Origin: Bacillota bacterium
GTDB lineage: Bacteria; Bacillota; Clostridia; Lachnospirales; Lachnospiraceae
Reading direction: 5' to 3'
Assembly: GCA_023411215.1 (NCBI GenBank)
Contig: JAEYOY010000032.1
Coordinates: forward strand, 1-64,000
DNA length: 64,000 nucleotides
Shown here: positions 1 through 8,002 of the stretch, in pieces
Layout of the letters: the number at the start of each line of letters is the position of its first letter
How positions within the stretch are numbered: the stretch's first letter is position 1
The notes under the pieces: generated by a model
Database searches by the model: none
The model's input: the letters and a program-made list of their open reading frames with translations, nothing else
What the model was told of the DNA's origin: nothing
Program-made: the position numbers and the translations under genes

Positions 1-302
1 AGTTTTCTTGACATGCTCTTTGCTATTGTTTATAGTGTATCCAAGGATTGGACTGTTTAGAAACAGCCACAACATCCTTAATCCTATTATCATAGAAAGT
101 CATTTACAGACTTTTCTTCACACACTCAAATCACTCGGCTACAGCGTAGACGAAATACCCCTTCCTACACCCTCTATCACAATAGCGAGTATTGCATTCT
201 TATACTTGTCCAACAATATGCAACACATCTGATTTTCATCTGAACATGTGTCATACAATATGTAAGACAATAAATACAAGGTGTAACACCCACATTGTAA
301 AC
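1..302. other. Non-coding end region next to the parR-like gene
   Basis: I see no convincing gene here. A 74-codon plus-strand open frame (8-232) has no family resemblance that I recognise and no clear ribosome binding site. The right half (about 205-300) is AT-rich with repeated short words: CAATATG twice, CATCTGA twice, and ACACAT facing ATGTGT. It lies directly downstream of the parR-like gene, so it could be a centromere-like site or a terminator. That function is only a guess. Confidence 0.3.
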
Positions 303-788
303 TTATAAATTCTGCACATAAGAAAAGGCTTCTTCTGGCATAGTTTCGTCTATCGTATCCTGAGAGATATCTGCTTTTTTACCCTGTACCTTCTCCCGTG
401 AAGAAGTATTATTTTCTTCCCTGGGTTGTTTTATAGAAGGCTGTAATTCCATTCTTGCCAAGGCACTTGCTACGGACTCTACAATCATACCTACCATCTT
501 CTGATCATGGATTTCTAACGCCTTTAAGAATATCTCTTTTTGCTCATTTGCCTGCATGTGTAAATACTCCTGCATCTCTTCTTTGAAATGTTCTTGCTGC
601 TCCATTAGCATTTCATTTCCGTGATAACATTTCAATGCTGCTTTAATATAAGCCCCACTACTTCCATAAGGATCATTTGCCTTATCACGGTTATGCTCCA
701 AAATTGCTACGTACAATTCTCTTTCATCTTCTTTTGATATATTTAATCGAAAGGTCAAAGATTTCTGTAATTCACTTTTTCCTGCCAT
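303..788 (-). CDS. ParR-like plasmid segregation DNA-binding protein
   Basis: A 161-residue protein. The N-terminal 45 residues (SLTFRLNISKEDERELY) look like a ribbon-helix-helix DNA-binding fold, followed by a Gln/Glu-rich, probably coiled-coil middle (about residues 60-100) and a polar tail. It starts 47 bp after the stop of an actin-like ParM gene, with a good ribosome binding site (AGGTGAGG), so the two form a cassette. In ParMRC systems the second gene encodes the centromere-binding adaptor ParR, and size and position fit. Sequence alone does not prove ParR identity. It could also be a generic relaxosome or CopG-type protein of the element. Confidence 0.5.
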   Translation of the reverse strand: MAGKSELQKSLTFRLNISKEDERELYVAILEHNRDKANDPYGSSGAYIKAALKCYHGNEMLMEQQEHFKEEMQEYLHMQANEQKEIFLKALEIHDQKMVGMIVESVASALARMELQPSIKQPREENNTSSREKVQGKKADISQDTIDETMPEEAFSYVQNL

Positions 789-835
789 AGCCTCACCTCT
801 TATTCTTGATAAATATCATCTTTGTCTTGCACCTC

Positions 836-1750
836 CTAGAATTTACCTTTTTGCTTTGCCAAGAATTCATATCCTTTTGCATTTGCCCGAATATCTTCTA
901 GGTAGTGAATACTTGCACCTTTCTGAGTTCCGTAATTCTTCATCAGCGTAGCTCCACCACCTGCATAGATTACAGTGAACATCTCAAGATCGAATCCCAG
1001 TTCAGCCAACTTTGCTTCAATCCCTTTTGCAAAATCTGAAAGACCAGATCTGATAATCACTTTGCATTCTGAAGGAATGTTTACGTCCTTTTCAAGTATC
1101 ATCTGCTGTATCATATCTTCACTGACCCTACGGTTACAGTTTTGATACACATTGCTTTTTATTCCTTCCATACATTGGATCAAGGCTGCCGGAATCGAAG
1201 TGCTTTCGCTTTCAACCGGCACATAATTTCTTGTATGAATCACATCAATGGTCTTAGATCCAATATCCACAATCAAATTTTCTCTTCCATATTCTCTAAG
1301 CTTGTCTGCAATTGCTGCATAGCACTGTGGGAATACATAGACATCTAAAATCTGAATTGCATATTCTCTGCCACAATAACTAAACTGAATATTCTCTTCA
1401 CGTAGCAGATAATTATAGAAATCTTCTTTTTCCTTTCCAAATCTGCTAAATGGTAACCCGACTGCTAAAATCACATCCGCTTTGTGTTGCTGATAAATAT
1501 CCATTTCCTTTGCAACTGCAGCCAGCGTTAGTAAAAAATAATTTTCATCCTCTGTCTTTGTCTGCATAAGCGGGAGTCTTCCCTCTCCAACCTTATAATA
1601 ATTCCCCCGATAAATTAATGTGTTGTTGGTAAGTGTTGCTTCTCCTCCAAGTTTTTCAACACCATTTTCAAATGTTGCATGTGGAGTCTTCATCATAGAA
1701 AACCCATGATCAATACCTACCACCAGTAATCTTCTATCACTAATAAACAT
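836..1750 (-). CDS. parM: ParM/StbA-family actin-like segregation ATPase
   Basis: A 304-residue actin-fold protein of the ParM/Alp family, which builds filaments that push plasmid copies apart. Visible signatures are the N-terminal phosphate-1 loop (VVGIDHGFSMMKT), the phosphate-2 motif NLIVDIGSKTIDV near residue 160, and the adenosine-binding IYAGGGATLMKNY near residue 265. Length is typical. It starts 20 bp after the MobC-like gene and is followed by the parR-like gene, so it is part of a minus-strand mobile-element operon. Segregation genes are normal on plasmids, so their presence beside an integrase suggests that the element has a replicating circular stage. Confidence 0.85.
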   Translation of the reverse strand: MFISDRRLLVVGIDHGFSMMKTPHATFENGVEKLGGEATLTNNTLIYRGNYYKVGEGRLPLMQTKTEDENYFLLTLAAVAKEMDIYQQHKADVILAVGLPFSRFGKEKEDFYNYLLREENIQFSYCGREYAIQILDVYVFPQCYAAIADKLREYGRENLIVDIGSKTIDVIHTRNYVPVESESTSIPAALIQCMEGIKSNVYQNCNRRVSEDMIQQMILEKDVNIPSECKVIIRSGLSDFAKGIEAKLAELGFDLEMFTVIYAGGGATLMKNYGTQKGASIHYLEDIRANAKGYEFLAKQKGKF

Positions 1751-1770
1751 AGTCGCCTCTCTTTCTGTAG

Positions 1771-2133
1771 CTACTCATTGCTACCATACAATTGATCTAA
1801 CAATTCCAATACTGTCCGGAGTGATTCCAAGATTTCTAAATCCAGTTCCTCGGACATCTTAATGTTACATAAATGCTTGTCTATCTGTTCCATACGCTTT
1901 TTTATTGCATCAAAGGTTCTGATATTTCCCATCGCATAAATTTCTTGATTTACACAACTACCGATAAAATATTCAGATCTCATAAGACCAGATAATGCAA
2001 TACGCTCATCGATTAGCTGTTTTTCTTCTGGTGAAACTCTGAAATTCATAATGACATTGCGTTTTCGATTCTTCTCCTTCTTGATGGCATTTACACCCGT
2101 AAGAAGTGTGGTACGTCGATATATTTTACTCAT
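1771..2133 (-). CDS. MobC-like ribbon-helix-helix mobilisation protein
   Basis: A 120-residue basic protein with a ribbon-helix-helix core (NFRVSPEEKQLIDERIALSGL, residues about 30-50) followed by a helical C-terminus. This arrangement is typical of MobC-type relaxosome accessory proteins, which bind oriT and help the relaxase. The start has a good site (AGGAG, 6 bases before ATG). It lies between the DUF5348 gene and parM in the same direction. No relaxase is seen in the window, so the partner would have to lie to the left or elsewhere. A CopG-like transcriptional regulator is the alternative. Confidence 0.6.
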   Translation of the reverse strand: MSKIYRRTTLLTGVNAIKKEKNRKRNVIMNFRVSPEEKQLIDERIALSGLMRSEYFIGSCVNQEIYAMGNIRTFDAIKKRMEQIDKHLCNIKMSEELDLEILESLRTVLELLDQLYGSNE

Positions 2134-2158
2134 AATATTCTCCTATCCGAGCAAGGAT

Positions 2159-2389
2159 TTAAATCCTTGCTCTTACATATTCCAAATCACTGTAATAGGG
2201 AGTTCCCACCAGGTACCACGCGTTTCCATTTTCTTTCCATGCCATCTCGATTCTTGTCGGAATCCATTTATTATCCACGAGTACTTCCATCCCTTCTCCA
2301 CAATGAAATCCGTCATTTTCCCATAGATCAGATACTAAAAGTCCGTACCTATTATTCGAGCTGTTATAGCCTAAACGTCCCTCAATCAT
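2159..2389 (-). CDS. DUF5348 family protein
   Basis: A 76-residue protein containing the core I recall for DUF5348 (NRYGLLVSDLWENDGFHCGE, then the C-terminal WYLVGTPYYSDLEYVRARI). The family is common on Firmicutes integrative elements; its function is unknown. I chose the internal ATG at 2389 because GAGG sits 9 bases upstream and the gene then overlaps the integrase stop by 8 bp (ATGATTGA), a normal translational coupling. A start at 2416 would add nine residues. It is co-oriented with the integrase and the MobC-like gene. Confidence 0.7.
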   Translation of the reverse strand: MIEGRLGYNSSNNRYGLLVSDLWENDGFHCGEGMEVLVDNKWIPTRIEMAWKENGNAWYLVGTPYYSDLEYVRARI

Positions 2390-3515
2390 ACTTTCCAACC
2401 TCACTTTCACTTTCATCCTCCAGATCCGCATCATCATGAAACATATCATTTAATTTGTCAGCCATTGTCCGCTGTACCGATGGATACAAATGCGCATATC
2501 GCATGGTAATTGTGGCACTCTCATGTCCTAATCGTTCTGCAATTTGAACTGGTGAAAAGCCAAGCTCGATCAATGCAGCACATGCACTGTGGCGTAGGTC
2601 ATGAATACGAATTCTTTTTACACCAGCTGCTTTCGATCCACGATCCATTTCATGATGCAAATAGCTTTTAGTAATGTTAAATAATCTCGTATGTTCATCG
2701 AGTTTGTAAATCATAGCAAAATAATCTTCCAATTCATTGCAAAGAAATTCTGGTAATTCAATTACACGATTTCCTTTGTCCGTTTTTGGTGTTGTAGTAT
2801 ATTCAACTCCTTCAATCCTTTGTACCTGCTTATCAATCTTTAAGGTTCGCTTATCTAAATTGATATCTCCACGCTCTAATGCAAGCATTTCGCTCATTCG
2901 TGCCCCTGTCCAATACAAAATTTCAAATGCATAATAAGAAATTGGTTTATCTTTTATTACATCTGCAAATTTTATATATTCATTTTTAGTCCAGAACAAC
3001 ATCTCCTTTGCTTTTGCTTTCCCCATCTTTTTACCTTTACTGCATGGATTCTTAGGCAAGTCATAATAACGAACTGCATGGTTTAAAATTGCTGTCAGTT
3101 GATTTTGCACGGTTCTCAGATACGTTTGAGCATAACCCTTATCATTTTCATCTCGTTTACTTAAAAGCTCGTTCTGCCATTGCAAAATATCCGTAGGAGA
3201 GATTTCCGATAAACTCTTTTCTTCGAAATACGATCTAATATGAGTATTGATGATATGAACCTTTGTCATAAAGGTATTTAGCTTAATATGCGGTTTAATA
3301 TCCGAAAGATAAACATCTATAAAGGTACCAAATCCCATATTAATATCCTTGCTTTTCTTTGCTAAAAATTCACGTTCATATGCCAATGCATCCTTTTTGG
3401 TTTCAAACCCACGTTTATCATGTTGCTTCTTTTTCCCCTGCCAGTCGGTATAGCGCACTGATACTCTCCAGCGCTTACCATCATATCCATTCCAATTATC
3501 TTTAAAAACTGACAC
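2382..3515 (-). CDS. int: Tyrosine-type site-specific integrase
   Basis: A 377-residue tyrosine recombinase that integrates and excises the element. The order is an N-terminal arm-type DNA-binding region (about 1-60, with WRVSVRYTDWQGKKKQ), a core-binding SAM-like domain (about 60-165) and a catalytic domain. The catalytic residues are visible: R206 in TGARMSE, a Lys near 244-247, H305 and R308 in HDLRH, H331 in LGH and nucleophile Y340 in MRYAHLY. It overlaps the rep-like gene start by one base. The integrase is not at an element end in this gene order, so the attachment sites cannot be placed from it. Confidence 0.93.
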   Translation of the reverse strand: MSVFKDNWNGYDGKRWRVSVRYTDWQGKKKQHDKRGFETKKDALAYEREFLAKKSKDINMGFGTFIDVYLSDIKPHIKLNTFMTKVHIINTHIRSYFEEKSLSEISPTDILQWQNELLSKRDENDKGYAQTYLRTVQNQLTAILNHAVRYYDLPKNPCSKGKKMGKAKAKEMLFWTKNEYIKFADVIKDKPISYYAFEILYWTGARMSEMLALERGDINLDKRTLKIDKQVQRIEGVEYTTTPKTDKGNRVIELPEFLCNELEDYFAMIYKLDEHTRLFNITKSYLHHEMDRGSKAAGVKRIRIHDLRHSACAALIELGFSPVQIAERLGHESATITMRYAHLYPSVQRTMADKLNDMFHDDADLEDESESEVGKYD

Positions 3516-4501
3516 TACTCATTCCCCCTCTCGTGCCAATGTGCCATATCATAATTTACATCACTTTTAATACTCGTTTCCAAATCACTCTTTGCCGTAA
3601 GTAACATACGGATCAAATAATTCTTTTTATTCATAATCTTTGTATCCTGGGAAACCTCATCAAATTTAGCCAAGACATATCGAATCGCTTCATTATCTAA
3701 TTTATAAAATTGGTTACCCATAGACCTTGCGTCGTAGGTATCTCCATTATTAAGGGTAATTGTTCTACCTACAGCAATAATCTCACTCATATAGTCAAGT
3801 AAAGCATCAGCCATTGAACCATATCCATCGAGAACTAATGTTTCATAATTAATCAGATATTTCAGTTCTTCTATGACACGTTCTTTGATTTCAAATTGCG
3901 ATAACTGACACTCTTTACATTCTTGCAAAAGATGTTGATATGATAGGATTTGGCATAGCTCACTATATCCAAAATTTTCGATTAACTCCTTCATTGAAAC
4001 TAATTGACTTGATATCGTGGTCATAATATCTGACTCTCCATCATTCCTCTTACAGATGGATTGATGATTATTTACTCGATTACTATTTACTTTGTTATTA
4101 ATTACTTGTGTTAGATTTTCCGCATGCGGTATATCCGTAATCGAACTAACCGTGTTCGATTTCTCCGTGAACGGATTTACCGTAATCGGAGTTTCCAATC
4201 GCGGTGGAACCGGTACCTGATGCACTTCAATAACATTCTTACCAAATCGTCCATTCCCAGTTCTTTCTTGTCCACCAGTCAGATATCCTCTTTTTATCAA
4301 TTCATTCACACTAGATCGAATACAGTCCACTCCGTCTGGTAGGATTTTAGAAAACCCTCTCACATTAAAATCCCAATTATCTGATAAGGATAATATTGTT
4401 ACCAGCATTCCTCGATCTCTCAAGCTAAGGCTTTGATCCATCAAAATATCTTTACTGACATTCACATACAGACCTTGGGTTTTGTTCTTCAAAACTGCCA
4501 A
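3515..4501 (-). CDS. Replication-initiator-like protein (winged helix plus DUF6017-type C-terminus)
   Basis: A 328-residue protein. The N-terminal 100 residues (LYVNVSKDILMDQSLSLRDRG onward) resemble the winged-helix of RepA_N/replication initiator A proteins, followed by a variable Thr/Asn-rich linker (about 105-165) and a helical C-terminus ending RMLLTAKSDLETSIKSDVNY, as in DUF6017. The start codon is TTG with AGGGGTG just upstream. It sits between the Xis-like gene and the integrase. Such proteins are often annotated as replication initiators or HTH proteins on Lachnospiraceae integrative elements; initiation activity is inferred. Its leader is opposed by a candidate antisense RNA. Confidence 0.65.
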   Translation of the reverse strand: MAVLKNKTQGLYVNVSKDILMDQSLSLRDRGMLVTILSLSDNWDFNVRGFSKILPDGVDCIRSSVNELIKRGYLTGGQERTGNGRFGKNVIEVHQVPVPPRLETPITVNPFTEKSNTVSSITDIPHAENLTQVINNKVNSNRVNNHQSICKRNDGESDIMTTISSQLVSMKELIENFGYSELCQILSYQHLLQECKECQLSQFEIKERVIEELKYLINYETLVLDGYGSMADALLDYMSEIIAVGRTITLNNGDTYDARSMGNQFYKLDNEAIRYVLAKFDEVSQDTKIMNKKNYLIRMLLTAKSDLETSIKSDVNYDMAHWHERGNE

Positions 4502-4518
4502 TCAATCACCCCTTTCGA

Positions 4519-4613
4519 TTGAAAAGGAGTGCCGACTATGCTACAATCCTTTTGAACATAATTTGCATGCTTTGTCGTGCACCCAAGCTCCTGCGCCAAC
4601 AGGGGCTTTTTCT
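4519..4613 (+). ncRNA. Candidate antisense (counter-transcribed) RNA opposing the rep-like leader
   Basis: On the plus strand, opposite to the operon, there is a near-consensus promoter: TTGAAA at 4519-4524, exactly 17 bases, then TACAAT at 4542-4547. About 40 bases after the expected start (near 4554) a GC-rich stem (AGCTCCTG at 4586-4593 with CAGGGGCT at 4600-4607) is followed by a T-rich run, as in an intrinsic terminator. No plus-strand gene is present, so the product would be a roughly 60-nt RNA complementary to the untranslated leader of the rep-like gene. Antisense control of rep genes is well known in Gram-positive plasmids. The RNA itself is a prediction. Confidence 0.5.
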
Positions 4614-4634
4614 TTTCTCTAATTTCATCATCAG

Positions 4635-4826
4635 TTACCTCTTCATACATGCTTCTTCGTAGTAGATTCGATTGATTTTCCCACTCATTACAAGCAACTT
4701 CGGATTTTCTTTTTTCATTCGTTCCGATAATTCTTTAATAATGGAGTATCCTTTACTCCGACATACTCCCCAATCAGTGCATACCTCATTTACATCTACA
4801 TAGACTGTCTTCTTCATAACTTCCAT
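4635..4826 (-). CDS. Small Xis-like helix-turn-helix protein
   Basis: A 63-residue protein (VYVDVNEVCTDWGVCRSKGYSIIKEL, ending IYYEEACMKR) of the short MerR/excisionase-like type found beside integrases on clostridial conjugative elements. It has a predicted helix-turn-helix around residues 10-30. Start ATG with AGGAG eight bases upstream. It is the first gene of the minus-strand operon, and its upstream region holds three copies of a repressor-type palindrome. It is probably an excision or operon control factor. The precise role is inferred. Confidence 0.6.
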   Translation of the reverse strand: MEVMKKTVYVDVNEVCTDWGVCRSKGYSIIKELSERMKKENPKLLVMSGKINRIYYEEACMKR

Positions 4827-4858
4827 ATGTCATTCTCCTCTCGTGTAATATTTGTAAT

Positions 4859-4944
4859 AGAAATATATTTGTTTCTATTTACGTTTATTATACAGAAATA
4901 TATTTATTTCTGTCAAGTGCAAATCAGAAATATTTTTATTTCTG
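4859..4944. promoter_or_regulatory. Three operator-like palindromes in the divergent promoter region
   Basis: Three near-identical imperfect palindromes of the form AGAAATATATTTATTTCT lie at 4859-4876, 4894-4911 and 4926-4943, spaced 35 and 32 bp (about three helical turns). They separate the Xis-like operon (minus) from the XRE repressor gene (plus). Copies 2 and 3 share an extra flanking C and G. The layout is what is expected for a cI-like repressor that controls both divergent promoters. A weak -10 (TAGAAT, 4971-4976) precedes the repressor gene. Confidence 0.75.
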
Positions 4945-5011
4945 TTCTTTCTATTTTTTTTATTCTATGGTAGAATGAGTTCATAATTAAGAAAATGAGG
5001 TGATTTTACAA

Positions 5012-5959
5012 ATGTCAGTTGGACACAAAATAAGAGCCATACGTGACCTTCGAGGTATGACCCAAAAAGAACTAGGTATAAAAGCCGGATTTTCTTCAAC
5101 TACTGCAGATGTACGAATACGACAATATGAAAGCAATAAAATGGTTCCTAAAGACGATAAACTCAAAGAGATCGCAGCTGCACTAGATGTAGATGTATCT
5201 GCATTAAAGGATCATGACATTTATTCTGATTTGGATATGATGCAGGTTTTATTTGAGATAGAGGAAAATTACGGACTGGTAATAGTAAAAGAAGTTGATC
5301 GATATGTGTTATCTTTTGATATAGAACATCCATTATTCAGATTTACCAACTACAATCTTGATAGTTGGTATAGAGCAAAATTACAACTTCAAACAGATTC
5401 CGACTCTTCCGATTCGAAAAACAAAGAATATCCCCTGTGGAAGTACAGATTTCCTCTGGATAATCTTGAATCTGAAAAGAGAAACGAGGCAAAAGTACAA
5501 GAAAAATATAAGCCATTTGTAAATACCACTTATTGCATTAAAAAGGTAAATGAATTCATTCTTTTATTTGAGAAATTAACCAGAAATGGATTTGATATAC
5601 AAATTGCAACAGCTCCTGAAAGATCCGGGATCGGAACCTTTGTAAGCTGTGCTATATTCAAGCATTCTCAATTATTAGAAGCTACTGGGGAAGCTGCTAA
5701 TGCTTATGCAGAATATCTTTCAATGGTAACCGCCATAGAAAAATTAGGAATTGAGATTGAAAGAGAGACGAACTCTTTTGATGGGGAAACTCTGTCTGGA
5801 ATTTATTTTTATAGTTCAGTATTATCAACTGCCTTGAACCATGTGATACGAGAAATAGTTGCAGCATATAAATCTGGCACTCTAGATGATAAACTTATGC
5901 AGATGCAATATAAGGATTCTTTGCAAACTTTTAATGTGCCGATTGAAGGAACAATATAA
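5012..5959 (+). CDS. XRE-family repressor of the mobile element
   Basis: A 315-residue protein with an N-terminal Cro/cI helix-turn-helix (residues about 3-65: IRAIRDLRGMTQKELGIKAGFS, ending KEIAAALDVDVSALKD), then about 240 residues of unassigned sequence. The start is the ATG at 5012, because GAGGTG lies eight bases upstream; the GTG at 5000 overlaps that site. It is transcribed away from the Xis-like operon and is the likely ligand of the three palindromes between them. No peptidase or metalloprotease motif is visible, so how the repressor is switched off is unknown. Confidence 0.8.
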   Translation: MSVGHKIRAIRDLRGMTQKELGIKAGFSSTTADVRIRQYESNKMVPKDDKLKEIAAALDVDVSALKDHDIYSDLDMMQVLFEIEENYGLVIVKEVDRYVLSFDIEHPLFRFTNYNLDSWYRAKLQLQTDSDSSDSKNKEYPLWKYRFPLDNLESEKRNEAKVQEKYKPFVNTTYCIKKVNEFILLFEKLTRNGFDIQIATAPERSGIGTFVSCAIFKHSQLLEATGEAANAYAEYLSMVTAIEKLGIEIERETNSFDGETLSGIYFYSSVLSTALNHVIREIVAAYKSGTLDDKLMQMQYKDSLQTFNVPIEGTI

Positions 5960-6395
5960 AACTAAAATCACAACGTTTTTCAATTATTTATTGCGTAGAA
6001 AGACAAAATATAATGTCGTCATTTTGTCAGCATAATCATTCAAAAACCCATGGAAATTATGGAATACGCAGAACACAAATACAAAATATAGTTCAAAAAG
6101 AATATAATAAATACAATATATAGTACTAACGATTGAGTGGGAATGATCGCGTAAAGCTACAAGCCAACATGTCATAAATAGAAAGCTTCCTGCAAGAGCT
6201 TGCTCTTGTAAGGAAGCTTTCCATTTATGACAAGCGGGCGCCAGCCCGCGTGTTGACAGTCGCGTAGCGGCTGGCAACTAAGATGGCTTGTAGCTTTACT
6301 TTACAGCCCGCGTGTTGACAGTCGTGTAACAGCTGGCAACTAAGATGGCTTGTAGCTTTATAGTGTTTCTAGCCCCTTCACGTACGCACAAACGA
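5960..6395. repeat. Palindrome-rich junction with tandem 57-bp repeats
   Basis: No gene is supported. TAAAGCTACAAGCCA at 6152-6166 is inverted relative to TGGCTTGTAGCTTTA near 6284-6298 and again near 6346-6360. Inside is a long hairpin (6170-6232) bounded by TGTCAT and ATGACA with arms of about 29 bases. Two direct repeats of 57 bp (6242-6298 and 6304-6360, three mismatches, period 62) follow, each holding CAGCC/GGCTG arms. The block lies between the last mobile-element gene and the first chromosomal one, so it may include the right attachment site, but no duplicated att core could be recognised inside this window. Confidence 0.7.
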
Positions 6396-6399
6396 TAGA

Positions 6400-6446
6400 A
6401 AGGCTGTTTCAACAGAGTGTACTTACCATGTTGAAACAGCCTTTTT
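6400..6446. terminator. Intrinsic terminator, probably bidirectional
   Basis: A 15-bp perfect stem (AAGGCTGTTTCAACA at 6400-6414 with TGTTGAAACAGCCTT at 6429-6443) is followed by TTT on the plus strand and by TTTC on the minus strand. It lies 50 bp after the end of the minus-strand secreted-protein gene. Confidence 0.8.
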
Positions 6447-6495
6447 CATTTATTTATATGTGATGTGCTCCTTAGAAAACCATCGATTAATAAAT

Positions 6496-7641
6496 TTACT
6501 TCGTAGTAATTGAAGTAACATAAAGAACCTTGCAGGTTGATGCCGGAGTAACTACTTTGGTCTGCTTATCCACAGTACTCTTAAGTCTTACATAAATAAC
6601 ATCTGTTACATTTGCTTTTGGTATTATCGTTGGCTTATTGGCTTGAATGGCAGTCCACTTCATTATAGACGCATTATAGGGAGTCGTACTCGATAATTTA
6701 CAATACTCAAATGCTCTTTTTGTAGTATCTGTAATTGTCACAGTCGATCCTTGAATTACGATGGTATCAGGACAAATCGGTTGTAGCGGAACCTCCAATA
6801 ATTTAGCACCGGATATTACCTTCTTATCCGGTACATAATTACGAAACTCATAAGCACCTGCTGTTATAGGAGTAGTATATGCGGTCGAACTTATTTTAGC
6901 TAAGTCATATAAGCTAATGGTCTTAACCTTACTATCCGTAGTTACATATTTCCATCCAGCTACCGGATCATAATATTGCGTCTCATTCGCTTTAATACCA
7001 CTAATCAGAAGCTTGCTACCATCCACTTTTACCGACGGAGGAGCAGGTCTCTTCGGTATCTTAACAGTAATGATCTTACCGGCACGCATCCCTGCAACGG
7101 CTGCTGATCTAAATTGTAGTGTAGCACCTTTTATTTCATAGATAGCTGTCAAAAAGTTAACCGGAGGTGTCTTCCAATTACCGTTGGACCCTTTACGATA
7201 TTCCACTGGTGTGCCGGTCGTTTTATAATCGATGTAACCAGCACCATTTCTAACAACATAAGCAGCTGTAACCGTATTTGGTTCCGCCATCAAGGTGACT
7301 TTTGTAATACCTGTGTCTTTATTGCCTTTAAAATATATATCTACCGCCTTGGTAGATAACAGCCCTGAGATATCCACCTCTCTGCCCACATCTTCCCAGG
7401 TCTTCTTATTATCGATGCTTATGTAGAATTTAGTACTTCCGGCCGGAGCAGTCGTAATTACTGCTGTCTCATCGATATAGTTGACAACTACATCAATCAC
7501 AGATCCTGAAACGCTGGTAGCAAGCACCGTAGCCGGTCTACTTAAAGCAATTAATACAAATGCTAAAAACATAAAAGACATCATATACTTGAGAGGTCCA
7601 AAGAAACTTTGTGCCTCCTTACGTAACAATTCATTTCTCAT
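6496..7641 (-). CDS. Secreted modular surface protein of unknown function
   Basis: A 381-residue protein whose residues about 17-42 form a hydrophobic segment (MMSFMFLAFVLIALSRP) followed by VLATS, consistent with a signal peptide or membrane anchor after a short basic start. The rest is Thr/Ser/Val-rich and predicted beta. Three units of about 90 residues share an aromatic spot followed by a Lys-Trp (EYRKGSNGNWKT, YYDPVAGWKYV, EYCKLSSTTPYNASIMKWTAI), which suggests tandem beta-sandwich modules. I do not recognise a named domain. The start has AAGGAAGGGG upstream. It stands alone between two terminators. Confidence 0.75.
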   Translation of the reverse strand: MRNELLRKEAQSFFGPLKYMMSFMFLAFVLIALSRPATVLATSVSGSVIDVVVNYIDETAVITTAPAGSTKFYISIDNKKTWEDVGREVDISGLLSTKAVDIYFKGNKDTGITKVTLMAEPNTVTAAYVVRNGAGYIDYKTTGTPVEYRKGSNGNWKTPPVNFLTAIYEIKGATLQFRSAAVAGMRAGKIITVKIPKRPAPPSVKVDGSKLLISGIKANETQYYDPVAGWKYVTTDSKVKTISLYDLAKISSTAYTTPITAGAYEFRNYVPDKKVISGAKLLEVPLQPICPDTIVIQGSTVTITDTTKRAFEYCKLSSTTPYNASIMKWTAIQANKPTIIPKANVTDVIYVRLKSTVDKQTKVVTPASTCKVLYVTSITTK

Positions 7642-8002
7642 AATTATACCCCTTCCTTAAACTGATTCAAACCCAGATATAAAGCTGTCTCTTTTCGTGC
7701 TTTTTTGATAATCACATGACATAATCTCCCGATCAGTCCTTTTCAATTAACTTGATTATACATTTTTTATACAGATCGTGCAAGCTTATCCAATTATTCC
7801 ACAAAATCTTAAGAAATTATTCACAAATTTGGTATATGTCTGTATATTTCTAAATAATTCTGATAAGATATCTGTTTCCGTTTGAGGTAATCTCTTCATC
7901 CAAAAGGGAACATCGTACAAAAAACATCTGGTTATCGATAAACAGAACTATGCTACCGACAATCAGATGTTTCATATTTATTACTTTCATATTTAATGTA
8001 TT
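7642..8002. other. Intergenic region
   Basis: AT-rich spacer of about 360 bp holding the promoter region of the secreted-protein gene (not resolved to clear -35/-10 boxes) and, at its right end, the terminator of the AlkZ-related gene. No gene is seen. Confidence 0.6.
7917..7973 (-). terminator. Intrinsic terminator of the AlkZ-related gene
   Basis: AAACATCTGGTT (7922-7933) pairs with AATCAGATGTTT (7961-7972) with one mismatch. On the minus strand the stem is followed by a run of T (the A-run at 7919-7924). It lies 30 bp after the stop of the minus-strand gene. Confidence 0.65.

Noticed and set aside
8..232. 74-codon plus-strand open frame at the left edge
   Set aside because: No family resemblance, no clear ribosome site, opposite to all neighbouring element genes; probably chance in AT-rich DNA.
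4586..4607. Stem as a terminator for a plus-strand protein gene
   Set aside because: No plus-strand coding frame precedes it; interpreted instead as the end of a small antisense RNA.
5984..6277. 97-codon minus-strand frame over the palindromic junction
   Set aside because: It lies across inverted and direct repeats and has no ribosome site or recognisable motif.
6242..6360. Two 57-bp repeats as a possible CRISPR remnant
   Set aside because: Repeats are too long, separated by only five bases, and internally palindromic with no spacer or cas genes.
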